64,000 nucleotides of DNA, taken from an uncultured Cellvibrio sp. (GTDB taxonomy: Bacteria > Pseudomonadota > Gammaproteobacteria > Pseudomonadales > Cellvibrionaceae). The DNA lies in contig CALFXJ010000004.1 of the NCBI GenBank assembly GCA_937958105.1, forward strand, positions 186,001 through 250,000. The letters run 5' to 3'. Shown here in pieces: positions 16,577 through 24,255 of this stretch (position 1 is the first letter of the stretch; each line of letters starts with the position of its first letter). The notes below the pieces were generated by a model. That model saw nothing but the letters and a program-made list of their open reading frames with translations, had not been told where the DNA came from and made no database searches. The translations under genes were made by a program, and so were the position numbers.

Positions 16577-17139
16577 ATGGTAATAGCTGAGCTGGAAAAG
16601 GGCGAAAAAAGCGAACTCATGGAAAGGTTAAGGGGACGAGTCGACCCCACAAAGATGTTATGGCAGAACCCCTTGAGGTTTAAGTTTAAATTACTAGGTG
16701 CCATAACAGGCCTGGACTTTTCAGTGAGAGCTGTAGCATCTGTTGCGCAGATCTTTGAAGAAGATTACTGTTATTTTTGCAGTCAAATCTGCTTGATCTG
16801 TCAAAAAGTTCTGTTTTGAGAGTGCCGGTCGGCTCGCACACAACGGATCACCTTCCTGCTGAGTATTCATACTGCTGGGCGAGCGAGTTTTTGGTCGTAA
16901 CAGGCGAGAACGCAGTTTGGTTTATTCTATTCAATGCAGAATTATCAATTGGTATTTTGGTGGTTGATGCTAATGTTGAAAGCGCCACTCGTCGTGCAGT
17001 CGAGGATGCCTTCAAACAACATGAGCCTTTAAACGATCCTTATGAGGTATTCAAAGAGTTCCGTTCGGAATTTGCCCGATATGGAGATATAAACCGGATC
17101 GAAAATGATTTTAGGAATTTCGTTAACAGCGGCAGTTGA
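16577..17139 (+). pseudogene. Frameshifted putative immunity gene of the RHS remnant
   Basis: ATG 16577 is preceded by GAGGAG at a 7-bp distance. The frame runs for 80 codons, but its last ~13 codons look unnatural (CSQICLICQKVLF). A second frame beginning at about 16759 continues as LQSNLLDLSKSSVLRVP and on to a 120-codon tail ending at 17139. A single-base indel near the T-run at 16774-16778 would join both into one acidic protein of about 187 residues. I do not recognise the family. Position after an RHS relic and the low GC compared with neighbours suggest a horizontally acquired immunity protein that has decayed, or a sequencing indel. Confidence 0.55.
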
Positions 17140-17158
17140 TGGGGCTCTGATGGAAGCC

Positions 17159-17183
17159 CAGCGGAAAACCCCGCTGAGCTTTT
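17159..17183 (+). terminator. Intrinsic terminator after the RHS/immunity remnant
   Basis: CAGCGG (17159-17164) pairs with CCGCTG (17171-17176), extended by imperfect pairs, and is followed by TTTT at 17180-17183. It would stop transcription coming from the immunity gene before the convergent peptidase gene. Confidence 0.6.
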
Positions 17184-17232
17184 CATTTTGCGATCGGGTG
17201 TTACAGGCAATTGAATCACCTGAAACGATAAC

Positions 17233-18510
17233 CTAAGGCGATTGCAACTTCGCCAACTGTGCCTTGGCCGCTTCACCGATTTCCCCACCACCTTGGGCGG
17301 CTTGTTCGAAGTAAGTGGCGGCTGCGGAGCGTTGGCCTTTGCCGAGGGCAATCTCACCCAGGTAGTAGGCCGCGAGTTGTGTGGGCAGGCGTTGATGACT
17401 GGCGATCAGGTCTTTTTCGGCCTGTGCGGTATTGCCCAGTTGTTTGTGGGCCAGGCCGCGGTAGACGTAAGGGCGGAAGAATTCCGGGTTGGCCTGGACG
17501 GCTTTATCCAGGGCCGCTATCGCTTCCTTTTCTTTCTTCTGCTGCAGGAGCAGCTGGCCTTTCAGTTCCCAGAAGAGGTTTTCTTTGGGCTGCTGTTTGA
17601 TGGAGTTTTCCACGAGGCTCAATGCATTGGTGTAGTTTTTCTGGCTGGCAGCTTCCAGTGCCTTGGTGTAATTGGCGTAAGCGGCCTGGTCTTTACGAAC
17701 CTGCGCCATGGCTTTGTCGAAGGCGGCTTTGTTGCGTACGCCGCCCGGGTGCGCCTGGGCAAAGGCGCGGTTAGCGGCGACGCGCTCCTGTGACGGCGGG
17801 TGGCTGGCGAACAGACCTTCCAGCCAGTTGGTCTGGCGGCCTTCTGAGAGTTTGACAAAAGTTTCCTGCAGCTCCACCGCGCCCATAGGGTCGTAGCCAG
17901 CGCGGATCATATATTCGATACCGTAGCGGTCGGCCTCCAGTTCATGGCTGCGGCTGTACTTGGACATCCAGGCATTAGCTCCGACCCCCAGCGCTCCCAC
18001 CGCCAGTCCCGCGTATTCAGAGTCCTGGGTAGATGCAGCGACTCCGGCCACCATGACGCCGGTGCTGATCAGGATGTTCTGGGTCTGCTGTGAAGCGCCG
18101 TGACGGGCTGCGGCATGGACAATCTCATGGCCCAGCACGGCGGCCAGCTGGGCTTCATCTTTCAGCTCAACCAGCAGACCGCGGTTGATCGCCATCTTGC
18201 CGCCGGGCAATGCCCAGGCGTTGGGCACGTCATTATTGAGGACGACGAATTCATAGGGCAGTTGCGGCCGGTCGCTTACGGCAGCCAGCTTCTTGCCCAC
18301 CTGATTGACGTAAACCGTGAGCTCAGGGTCCACGGTGTAGCGGCCACCCTGGGATTGCTGGCTGGGTTCGTAATTTTTTGCACCGATAGCAACTTCCTGC
18401 TCCGGTGATACGAAAGAAAGCTGGTTTTTACCTGTTACCGGGTTGACCGCGCAGCCCATCAGACCGCCGGCGAAGATGCAGCACCCTATGAGGGCGAATA
18501 GTCGTTTCAT
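17233..18510 (-). CDS. M48-family metallopeptidase lipoprotein with TPR region (BepA-like)
   Basis: A 425-residue periplasmic zinc peptidase. The signal MKRLFALIGCCIFAGGLMGC ends in a lipobox with Cys20, so it is probably lipid-anchored. The zinc motif HEIVH is at residues 128-132, with the third ligand expected in the HELEAD segment downstream. From ~residue 260 the sequence is helical and repeat-like (ALEAASQKNYTNALSLVENS, AIAALDKAVQANPEF), matching TPRs. This layout resembles BepA/YfgC, which assists outer-membrane protein assembly and degrades failed substrates. ATG 18510 is preceded by a perfect AAGGAGG; the longer upstream frame is ignored. Confidence 0.9.
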   Translation of the reverse strand: MKRLFALIGCCIFAGGLMGCAVNPVTGKNQLSFVSPEQEVAIGAKNYEPSQQSQGGRYTVDPELTVYVNQVGKKLAAVSDRPQLPYEFVVLNNDVPNAWALPGGKMAINRGLLVELKDEAQLAAVLGHEIVHAAARHGASQQTQNILISTGVMVAGVAASTQDSEYAGLAVGALGVGANAWMSKYSRSHELEADRYGIEYMIRAGYDPMGAVELQETFVKLSEGRQTNWLEGLFASHPPSQERVAANRAFAQAHPGGVRNKAAFDKAMAQVRKDQAAYANYTKALEAASQKNYTNALSLVENSIKQQPKENLFWELKGQLLLQQKKEKEAIAALDKAVQANPEFFRPYVYRGLAHKQLGNTAQAEKDLIASHQRLPTQLAAYYLGEIALGKGQRSAAATYFEQAAQGGGEIGEAAKAQLAKLQSP

Positions 18511-18738
18511 GATTGTCCTCCTTAAGACCAGGGCAGCTATGATGCCACACAAATAACGGGTGCAAATGCACCCTGTGCACATCCTAGGCTTCGGTTCACA
18601 GACCCCGCCGATGCCGCAAATACTGCACGGACAGCGTCGTCGGATGATGGCGGACAGCGGGTATCGGCCCAGGAATATGACCCGGCGGGCTGGCACCGCT
18701 ATAATGCCCGGCTCTTGAGCCAAGCGAGTTGATGTCTG

Positions 18739-19215
18739 ATGAAATCCTTACAGATGGTGGAGATGTTTGCCGGGGTCGATCCCCAGGGCAAGCCGATTGC
18801 CGAAAAAATCCCTGTGCGTGAACTGGAAAATGGTGACCTGCAACTGGTGCAGTCGCCTGCGTTTGTGAAGGGGCTGGCCAGCGGCGACGTCATCCGCTTT
18901 TCACCCAAGACCCAGGAGTTCGGGATTGCGCAGCGCAGCGGCAACTTGAGTGTACGGGTATTTGCCCGCAACAATATCGAGGAGCTGGCGGACCGGCTGA
19001 CAGCACAGCTCGAAAAACTCGGCGGTGAGCTGGATCTGCAGACACCCCGGATGCTGGTGTATTCCATCCATGTCAGCTGCGGCTTCAATGCCATTGAAGC
19101 TATCCTCAACCGCGAAGTGGTGGGCGACTGCGGCTGGATGTACGGCAATGTCTACGATCCCGCTGACGGTGTTACCCCGCTGAATTGGTGGCAGGAACTG
19201 CTCAAGCCCGAATAA
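18739..19215 (+). CDS. DUF4265-like protein
   Basis: A 158-residue soluble protein without signal peptide or membrane helix. The segment AFVKGLASGDVIRF and the overall length suggest the DUF4265 family; its function is unknown. The C-terminal HVSCGFNAIEAILNREVVGD part seems specific to proteobacterial members. It is divergent from the M48 peptidase and followed after 49 bp by yaaA on the same strand. The family call is from memory and moderately confident; the reading frame itself looks real from codon use. Confidence 0.6.
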   Translation: MKSLQMVEMFAGVDPQGKPIAEKIPVRELENGDLQLVQSPAFVKGLASGDVIRFSPKTQEFGIAQRSGNLSVRVFARNNIEELADRLTAQLEKLGGELDLQTPRMLVYSIHVSCGFNAIEAILNREVVGDCGWMYGNVYDPADGVTPLNWWQELLKPE

Positions 19216-19264
19216 TCCCTCTGATTTTCCCGGCCGTAGGCCGTTGTCTGGAATTCTGCACCTT

Positions 19265-20038
19265 ATGTTGTTATTGATCTCCCCCGCCAAGACTCTGGAT
19301 TTTGAAACGCCGCCCCAGACCACCCTGGCCACCCAGCCGGATTTTCTGGAGCATTCGCAGGCCCTGATCGAGGAGCTGCGCCAGCTGTCCCCGCCGCAGG
19401 TGGCGCAGCTGATGGGGATCAGCGACAAGCTGGGCGACCTCAATTTCGGTCGTTTTCTCAACTGGCATACCCCGTTTACGCCGCAAAACGCCAAGCAGGC
19501 ATTACTGGCTTTCAAGGGTGATGTCTACACCGGTATGCAGGCAGAAACCTTCACCAAAGGCGACTTCACCTTTGCCCAGAAGCACCTGCGCATCCTGTCC
19601 GGGCTCTACGGCCTGCTGCGTCCTCTCGACTTGATTCAGCCCTATCGACTGGAGATGGGAACGCCTTTCGCCAATGCGCGGGGCAAGAACCTCTATCAGT
19701 TCTGGGGCGACCTCATCACCGACCGCATCAATCAGGAACTGGCCGCGCTGCGGAGTAAGGTGGTGATCAATCTGGCGTCCAACGAGTATTACCAGGCAGT
19801 GAATGGCCGACAGTTGAATGCAGAAGTCATCACGCCGGTATTTAAAGACCGCAAGAACGGCCAGTACAAGATCATCAGCTTCTTTGCCAAGAAGGCGCGC
19901 GGCATGATGAGCGCCTACATCATCCGCGAGCGCCTCAAGAAGCCGGAAGATATCAAAGGCTTTACCACCAGTGGCTATGCGTATAACGAAGCCATGTCCA
20001 ACCCCCGGGAGTGGGTCTTTACCCGGGAGGAGAGTTAG
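19265..20038 (+). CDS. yaaA: Peroxide stress protein YaaA
   Basis: A 257-residue protein starting MLLLISPAKTLDFE, the hallmark of the YaaA/DUF328 family. Other family signatures are present: GLYGLLRPLDLIQPYRLEMG and VINLASNEYYQAV. YaaA in E. coli is part of the OxyR regulon and lowers free iron during peroxide stress, and the family has a DNA-binding helix-hairpin-helix-like fold. ATG 19265 is chosen over the upstream in-frame start because it gives the conserved N-terminus. No OxyR site was identified by eye. Confidence 0.93.
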   Translation: MLLLISPAKTLDFETPPQTTLATQPDFLEHSQALIEELRQLSPPQVAQLMGISDKLGDLNFGRFLNWHTPFTPQNAKQALLAFKGDVYTGMQAETFTKGDFTFAQKHLRILSGLYGLLRPLDLIQPYRLEMGTPFANARGKNLYQFWGDLITDRINQELAALRSKVVINLASNEYYQAVNGRQLNAEVITPVFKDRKNGQYKIISFFAKKARGMMSAYIIRERLKKPEDIKGFTTSGYAYNEAMSNPREWVFTREES

Positions 20039-20236
20039 CCGCGCATATTCGGCAAATTACAATCTTTCGCATTTAAACAAGCGAAACAGTCTTAGCAGGC
20101 TGTTGCGTTCGCCGGTGTTCGTCATTAGAGTTTTTGCCAGTTTTGGTCCGCCCCGGACATAGCCGACAAGGAGAGGTCGATTCGTTGTTGTACCGACCCT
20201 ATTTAGCTCAACCTTCCCAACAATAAAGGCGTCGAT

Positions 20237-20620
20237 ATGGCAGTAAGCACTCACTATGTGGCCCGCGCAATAGAATGCATGGCTCGAGTTGCGCCTGTCT
20301 CCTACCGGCGGATCTTCCATGGTGTAGGCGTTTACCACCGCAGTGTGCTCTTCGCCCTTATTGTCAACGACCGTCTCTACTTCCGCGTCGATGAACACTC
20401 CCGGGCGCTGTACGAACAGCAGGGCTTGAGGCCATTCCAGCCTGCCGCAGCCGAGCGGGCTGAGTCGGCGTTCTATGAGGTGCCGGAATCCATACTGGAG
20501 CAGCCCTCGGAACTGCTTCAATGGATGCGCACGGCGGTGGAAGCAGGTCGCATCGGCTATCCTCTGGAACAGGACGAACCGCATATCGATGCGCCGGTGC
20601 GCCATCTGCAAGTGCGTTGA
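20237..20620 (+). CDS. TfoX N-terminal-domain protein
   Basis: A 127-residue protein matching the TfoX/Sxy N-terminal domain alone (ECMARVAPVSYRRIFHGVGVY, ALIVNDRLYFRVDEHS, and the YEVPESIL segment). Full-length TfoX also has a C-terminal domain and activates competence genes; single-domain versions are common, and their role is unclear. No strong ribosome-binding site precedes ATG 20237. It stands 198 bp after yaaA and 91 bp before the response-regulator gene. Confidence 0.75.
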   Translation: MAVSTHYVARAIECMARVAPVSYRRIFHGVGVYHRSVLFALIVNDRLYFRVDEHSRALYEQQGLRPFQPAAAERAESAFYEVPESILEQPSELLQWMRTAVEAGRIGYPLEQDEPHIDAPVRHLQVR

Positions 20621-20711
20621 TTTGTCGCATTTCGTCACAAATCGTCTAGGCTAATAAAATCCCTGACAATACCCACTCGGGTTTCACCGTTTTTCTGCAA
20701 GGAATTAGCCT

Positions 20712-21578
20712 ATGGCTATCCGTATTCTCGTCGTTGACGATGCGAGTTTTATCCGTGACATGGTCAAGAAGCATCTGCGGGAAAACATCCCCGGTGTGGA
20801 GGTGTATGAAGCCGTGGATGGCAGTCGCGCGCTGGCTGCCATCAGGAGCCAGAAGATGGACCTGATTCTCTCGGACTGGGAGATGCCCAACATGAGTGGC
20901 GAAGAACTGCTGCGCGCGGTGCGCAGCAGTGATCAGGGAGGCAAGACGCCGTTCGTGATGATCTCCAGTCGCGGTGATCGCAACCACGTCATCAAAGCGG
21001 TGGAATCCGGGGTCTCGGATTACCTCACCAAACCCTTCACCCCCGAAGAATTGCTGCGCAAGGTCTTTAAACAGCTCAAGATCATTGGCAAGGCCCCCGC
21101 CCATGCCGGTCGACAGCCCAGTACCCAGGGCATCGCCTTCGCCTCGGTAGATGTGCTCACCGGTGGTCGCGCACCCCAGCCGGCCAGCAGTCCGCTGAAT
21201 AATCCTGCCAGCAGCGCCAGTGTGCTGACCGGCGCTGCCAAGGCCAAACCGACGGCCAAGGCCGGCATCAAAGGCAAGGCGCAGTTACGTTTCTCCAACA
21301 ACGCGACGCCCTGCGCCTGCGTGGTGCGCGAGCTGTCCCTGCAGGCCCTCGGTGGACTGATGCAGCGCTCCGATAACCTGCCAACGGTATTTGATCAGGC
21401 GGTGGTGGATATCGAGATGGGCGAAGGGGGCGATCTGGCTCGCCTGAATGGCTACGTGCATAGCATCCAGGCCGGCGAAAGCCGGCCGGAGACCAATGTG
21501 GTCAAGATTGTGATTCGCTTTGTGGACAATGACGCCGAGAAGTTTGAGGTGCTGTCCCAGTACATCGCGCAGATGTGA
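20712..21578 (+). CDS. CheY-like response regulator with a degenerate PilZ-like C-terminal domain
   Basis: A 288-residue protein. Residues 1-125 form a complete receiver domain: acidic pair VVDDA near the start, phospho-acceptor Asp in LILSDWEMPNMSG, the conserved MISS and the YLTKPF lysine. A linker rich in Ala, Pro and Lys (~130-190) leads to a C-terminal ~100-residue domain (AQLRFSNNATPCACVVRELS and on) that looks PilZ-like, but lacks the RxxxR and (D/N)xSxxG residues for cyclic-di-GMP. It may be an output domain that no longer binds the nucleotide. No kinase gene is adjacent. Confidence 0.75.
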   Translation: MAIRILVVDDASFIRDMVKKHLRENIPGVEVYEAVDGSRALAAIRSQKMDLILSDWEMPNMSGEELLRAVRSSDQGGKTPFVMISSRGDRNHVIKAVESGVSDYLTKPFTPEELLRKVFKQLKIIGKAPAHAGRQPSTQGIAFASVDVLTGGRAPQPASSPLNNPASSASVLTGAAKAKPTAKAGIKGKAQLRFSNNATPCACVVRELSLQALGGLMQRSDNLPTVFDQAVVDIEMGEGGDLARLNGYVHSIQAGESRPETNVVKIVIRFVDNDAEKFEVLSQYIAQM

Positions 21579-21609
21579 GCCGGACAAGCTGTAACACCGC
21601 CACGGCTGG

Positions 21610-22380
21610 CTACATCAGATAATCCGCGTATTTCTTAGCGTACTTCCTCACCTTTTTGTGTGCGGCATTATCCTTGGCAATCAGCTCCAATGTGGGTTTG
21701 TATTTGCTGTTGCCGGACTCGGCCAGGGTACGACACATGTAGGCGATCGCGTCCAGATGTTCCGGATTGGTGCTGCTTTTGTATTGGGCAGCCAGCTTGT
21801 CATGCACCATATCCGTCAACTCGACCTCAGTTACGTATTGATGGTAAATCCGTCGAGTGCCGGCGCTGATAAGCTCCGGCTCCTGGGATTCGAGCATATT
21901 TCTGATGCGTAACTTATCCAGCTCTTCCTGTGACGTTGCCAGATGGTTGTCTTTGGCAATGATCGGATTCAATCGTTGATTGATAACCAGTTGCTGCGAT
22001 GCAAGCGCCACATAGTTACGCAGTTTCCGCTTCCGTGTTTTCATTGCCAGGATCTTGTCGAACAAGGGCTGATATTTGGGATTGCCGGACAAGGCAATGC
22101 CTTTGGCCAGCCACGCGTTCAGGTCGACATCACCTGATGACTGGGATGTATAGTTCGCTTCCAGGCGCTTAGCCGCAACATCGAAGATGTCGGGGTCGGA
22201 TATTCCGGTCCATTCAAGCTTTTCTATCGCTGCACGAACCCGTCCAGTATTGCCGGTAAAGGCGAATTTCAGATGTTGCAGCTCTGTTTCCAGCACCGGA
22301 CTGGTTGTAGCCTGAGCACAATTGAAAAAGAAAAATAACAGACAGACTGCGCAGAGCTGCGCACGACGCAAGATGTTCAT
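21610..22380 (-). CDS. Secreted helical-repeat protein of unknown function
   Basis: A 256-residue protein with a signal peptide (LCAVCLLFFFFNCAQA). The mature part is alpha-helical with recurring segments about 35-40 residues apart around the pattern GNxKYxP followed by a long helix and a HxKLRxY or HKKVRKY motif (GNPKYQPLFDKILAMKTRKR, GNSKYKPTLELIAKDNAAHK). This suggests a HEAT-like solenoid in the periplasm. I do not recognise a named family. ATG 22380 is preceded by GGAGGAAAG. It follows the other small secreted gene by ~100 bp and may be co-transcribed with it. Confidence 0.65.
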   Translation of the reverse strand: MNILRRAQLCAVCLLFFFFNCAQATTSPVLETELQHLKFAFTGNTGRVRAAIEKLEWTGISDPDIFDVAAKRLEANYTSQSSGDVDLNAWLAKGIALSGNPKYQPLFDKILAMKTRKRKLRNYVALASQQLVINQRLNPIIAKDNHLATSQEELDKLRIRNMLESQEPELISAGTRRIYHQYVTEVELTDMVHDKLAAQYKSSTNPEHLDAIAYMCRTLAESGNSKYKPTLELIAKDNAAHKKVRKYAKKYADYLM

Positions 22381-22483
22381 CCTTTCCTCCAGGGAAGTCA
22401 TTATTGGTAATCCAGGTTCTCTGCCAGCCGCCGGCTCATCCAGCGGCTGGCAGGTCTGCAAGGAGACAGGTCTCCTCCGGTTC

Positions 22484-22924
22484 TTATTTAAGCTCTACAA
22501 CATCACCCAGCAAGGCCACACCGGACATCAATGCACCGGAGCCGCACTTGAAGGTGTCAGTGCTGGTGGTGGTCGTGCCGCGGTAGTTGGAGCGGATATT
22601 CACCACCGCATTGCCGCCTTCTTTCTCGGCGCGCTCGCGCAGGGATTTCATCGCGGACAGAAACGCCCACTCACAGGCCTGACGGTCAGTCTTGCCGACG
22701 CCATTGGTCTTCTTGTTGGAGCCGAATTCGCCGAAACGCTTGTTGACCGGGCCGTGCTTCTGCGCACCAAAGTAAAACTTGATGTTGTCGCCGAGGATAT
22801 TGCGGGCATTTTCAGTAGCCAGGGCTTCGGCAATGGAATATTCCTGAATATCATCGCGCGCCTGGGCGGAGAAGGCAGCACAGATGAGCGCAACTGCAGC
22901 GCAGGTAAGAGCTATAGGTTTCAT
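22484..22924 (-). CDS. Small secreted protein, often labelled 'excinuclease ATPase subunit'
   Basis: A 146-residue protein with a signal peptide (MKPIALTCAAVALICAAFSAQA). The mature part holds TDRQACEWAFLSAMKSLRER, GGNAVVNIRSNYRGTTTT and a lone cysteine in KCGSGALMSG. Short proteins of this type carry a misleading 'excinuclease ATPase subunit' label in databases (from memory); nothing here resembles UvrA. The fold may be related to the YbjQ-like small domain because of the GGNAVVN(I)R pattern. Function unknown; probably periplasmic. Confidence 0.65.
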   Translation of the reverse strand: MKPIALTCAAVALICAAFSAQARDDIQEYSIAEALATENARNILGDNIKFYFGAQKHGPVNKRFGEFGSNKKTNGVGKTDRQACEWAFLSAMKSLRERAEKEGGNAVVNIRSNYRGTTTTSTDTFKCGSGALMSGVALLGDVVELK

Positions 22925-22967
22925 AGGATGTCCTTGAACACACGTTGAAAAGAGAAAAATTCTGGCT

Positions 22968-22996
22968 CGGGCGGGTTAAATCAGATCAACCGCCCG
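22968..22996 (-). terminator. Hairpin at the end of the left pigment-operon arm
   Basis: CGGGCGGGTT (22968-22977) pairs with AACCGCCCG (22988-22996) with one bulged G. On the minus strand it is followed after eight bases by TTTTT. It lies ~45 bp beyond the last gene of the left arm, so it plausibly ends that transcript. Confidence 0.5.
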
Positions 22997-23041
22997 ATAG
23001 GAAGGCATAGTAGAGAATTTTTTGCGACAGAAGAATCTTTT

Positions 23042-23470
23042 TTATGCCATGGGCTGGTTCAGGACCAGTCTGCCCCGCATAACCGGCTGCTGCCCTTGCT
23101 GGGCCAGCACCTCATAAATGGCTCCGGTGCTGCTGCTGAGCAGACATTGAGCGTCAATATCAATGGGGGTGGCGTTGTCGACGGCGCTCTCCAGTAGCTC
23201 CACCGACTTCACGGCGCCCAGATAAGCGGGGCGGGTCTCGCCCAGTTTGCTGTGCAGCAAGGCGGCATGAACGGCAGCGGCCTGGGCGGCATACTCAATC
23301 AGCATGACGCTGTGCAGCTGGTCATTTTCAAATAAGGGGTTGGAGGTGCGGGCAAAGTCTGTACTGCGGCAGTGGATTCGCTCGGCATCCCAGCTGACTA
23401 CTTCGTCCAGCATACACATGCTTTCGCCATGAGGAATCAGATCAACAATTTCACGACGGCTTAAGGGCAC
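23042..23470 (-). CDS. Hot-dog 3-hydroxyacyl-ACP dehydratase-like protein (ApeP-like)
   Basis: A 142-residue single hot-dog protein of the FabZ-like predicted dehydratase group (COG4706 type): LIPHGESMCMLDEVVSWD near the start and HSVMLIEYAAQAAAVHAALL, the central helix. Such proteins remove water from 3-hydroxyacyl-ACP, or form the inactive half of a dehydratase heterodimer. It is the last gene of the left arm and overlaps the chain-length-factor gene by 10 bp, so it belongs to the aryl polyene pathway. A second ApeP-like copy sits at 37404. Confidence 0.75.
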   Translation of the reverse strand: MPLSRREIVDLIPHGESMCMLDEVVSWDAERIHCRSTDFARTSNPLFENDQLHSVMLIEYAAQAAAVHAALLHSKLGETRPAYLGAVKSVELLESAVDNATPIDIDAQCLLSSSTGAIYEVLAQQGQQPVMRGRLVLNQPMA

Positions 23471-24255
23471 GGTGTCACCTCAACGATGGTGGTGGGGTTA
23501 TTGTTGGCGTCCAGCAGTAGCTGCCCGGCCTGGCGCCGCGCAATAAGCTCCAGCAGAGGCAGACTGCGTGCAGCGGGGTTACTAAGGCGCATGGCTTCCA
23601 GTGCTTCCACTTGAGCCGGGGTGCCGGCAGCGAGAGCGGCTGGCGTCAAGGTCAGCTGTGCCAGGCTGCGCGTGGATTCGACCGGAGAGAGGAGAAAGGC
23701 CACCCCGAAGTCAAGGGTGATGGGCCGTTTACTCTGCAGCGGCTCCGGCGGTTTAATATCGTAGACGGCCAGAATCGTGGGTAACTGTTCGATAGCACAC
23801 AGACTGGCGGCTTCGAGCAGCCCGGCCGCAAAGGTATCATCAAAGGCCGAGATACTGGTGGAGGGTGCCCGGCTCCCGGTGGCGATGCTCCAGTAACCGG
23901 CGGCGGAATTGTGGACTGAGTTATGAAACTGGGTGGGCGACACCAGCCGCTCAGGTTCGCACAGTGCTTTGCAGATCTGGTCGATGATCGGATAGTCCCC
24001 GCCGGAGGAAGCAAAGACGGCCGCGCACCGCCGGATACTCACCGGATTGTCTCTCAGTAAGTCCTCACACACCCGGAAAGCCATGCGTACCAAGTCAGTT
24101 GCCCGGCGCCGTTCATTGGCTGGCAGCTGCTCCGGCTTGTAACGATCCAGTTCCTGGGCCTCATAAGCCTGCTCACCGCGTAAGACCGGCAGAGCCTCAG
24201 TCCAGCTGCTCAGGCCCGGTGCAGCCAGTCCTACCGCGTCGATAAAGATCTTCAT
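23461..24255 (-). CDS. Ketosynthase-like chain-length factor (ApeC-like)
   Basis: A 264-residue protein, much shorter than a true ketosynthase (~400). It keeps the N-terminal thiolase-like half (VFASSGGDYPIIDQICKAL, QFHNSVHNSAAGYWSIATG, ISAFDDTFAAGLLEAA) but has no active-site Cys and no C-terminal His-containing half. This fits the 'beta-ketoacyl synthase chain length factor' family that pairs with ApeO in aryl polyene systems to set polyene length. It overlaps both neighbours (4 bp with the upstream ketosynthase, 10 bp with the dehydratase), which favours stoichiometric co-translation. Confidence 0.8.
   Translation of the reverse strand: MKIFIDAVGLAAPGLSSWTEALPVLRGEQAYEAQELDRYKPEQLPANERRRATDLVRMAFRVCEDLLRDNPVSIRRCAAVFASSGGDYPIIDQICKALCEPERLVSPTQFHNSVHNSAAGYWSIATGSRAPSTSISAFDDTFAAGLLEAASLCAIEQLPTILAVYDIKPPEPLQSKRPITLDFGVAFLLSPVESTRSLAQLTLTPAALAAGTPAQVEALEAMRLSNPAARSLPLLELIARRQAGQLLLDANNNPTTIVEVTPCP

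Noticed and set aside
18511..18723. N-terminal extension of the M48 peptidase
   Set aside because: The extension is Arg/Cys-rich with no export signal, while ATG 18510 has a perfect ribosome-binding site and a lipoprotein signal.
20057..20638. 193-codon minus-strand open frame over the TfoX-like gene
   Set aside because: Antisense to the TfoX-domain protein, which shows real family signatures; no motifs in the minus frame.
22484..22924. Excinuclease ABC subunit
   Set aside because: No ATPase motif or zinc fingers, only ~125 mature residues with a signal peptide; the common database label is misleading.
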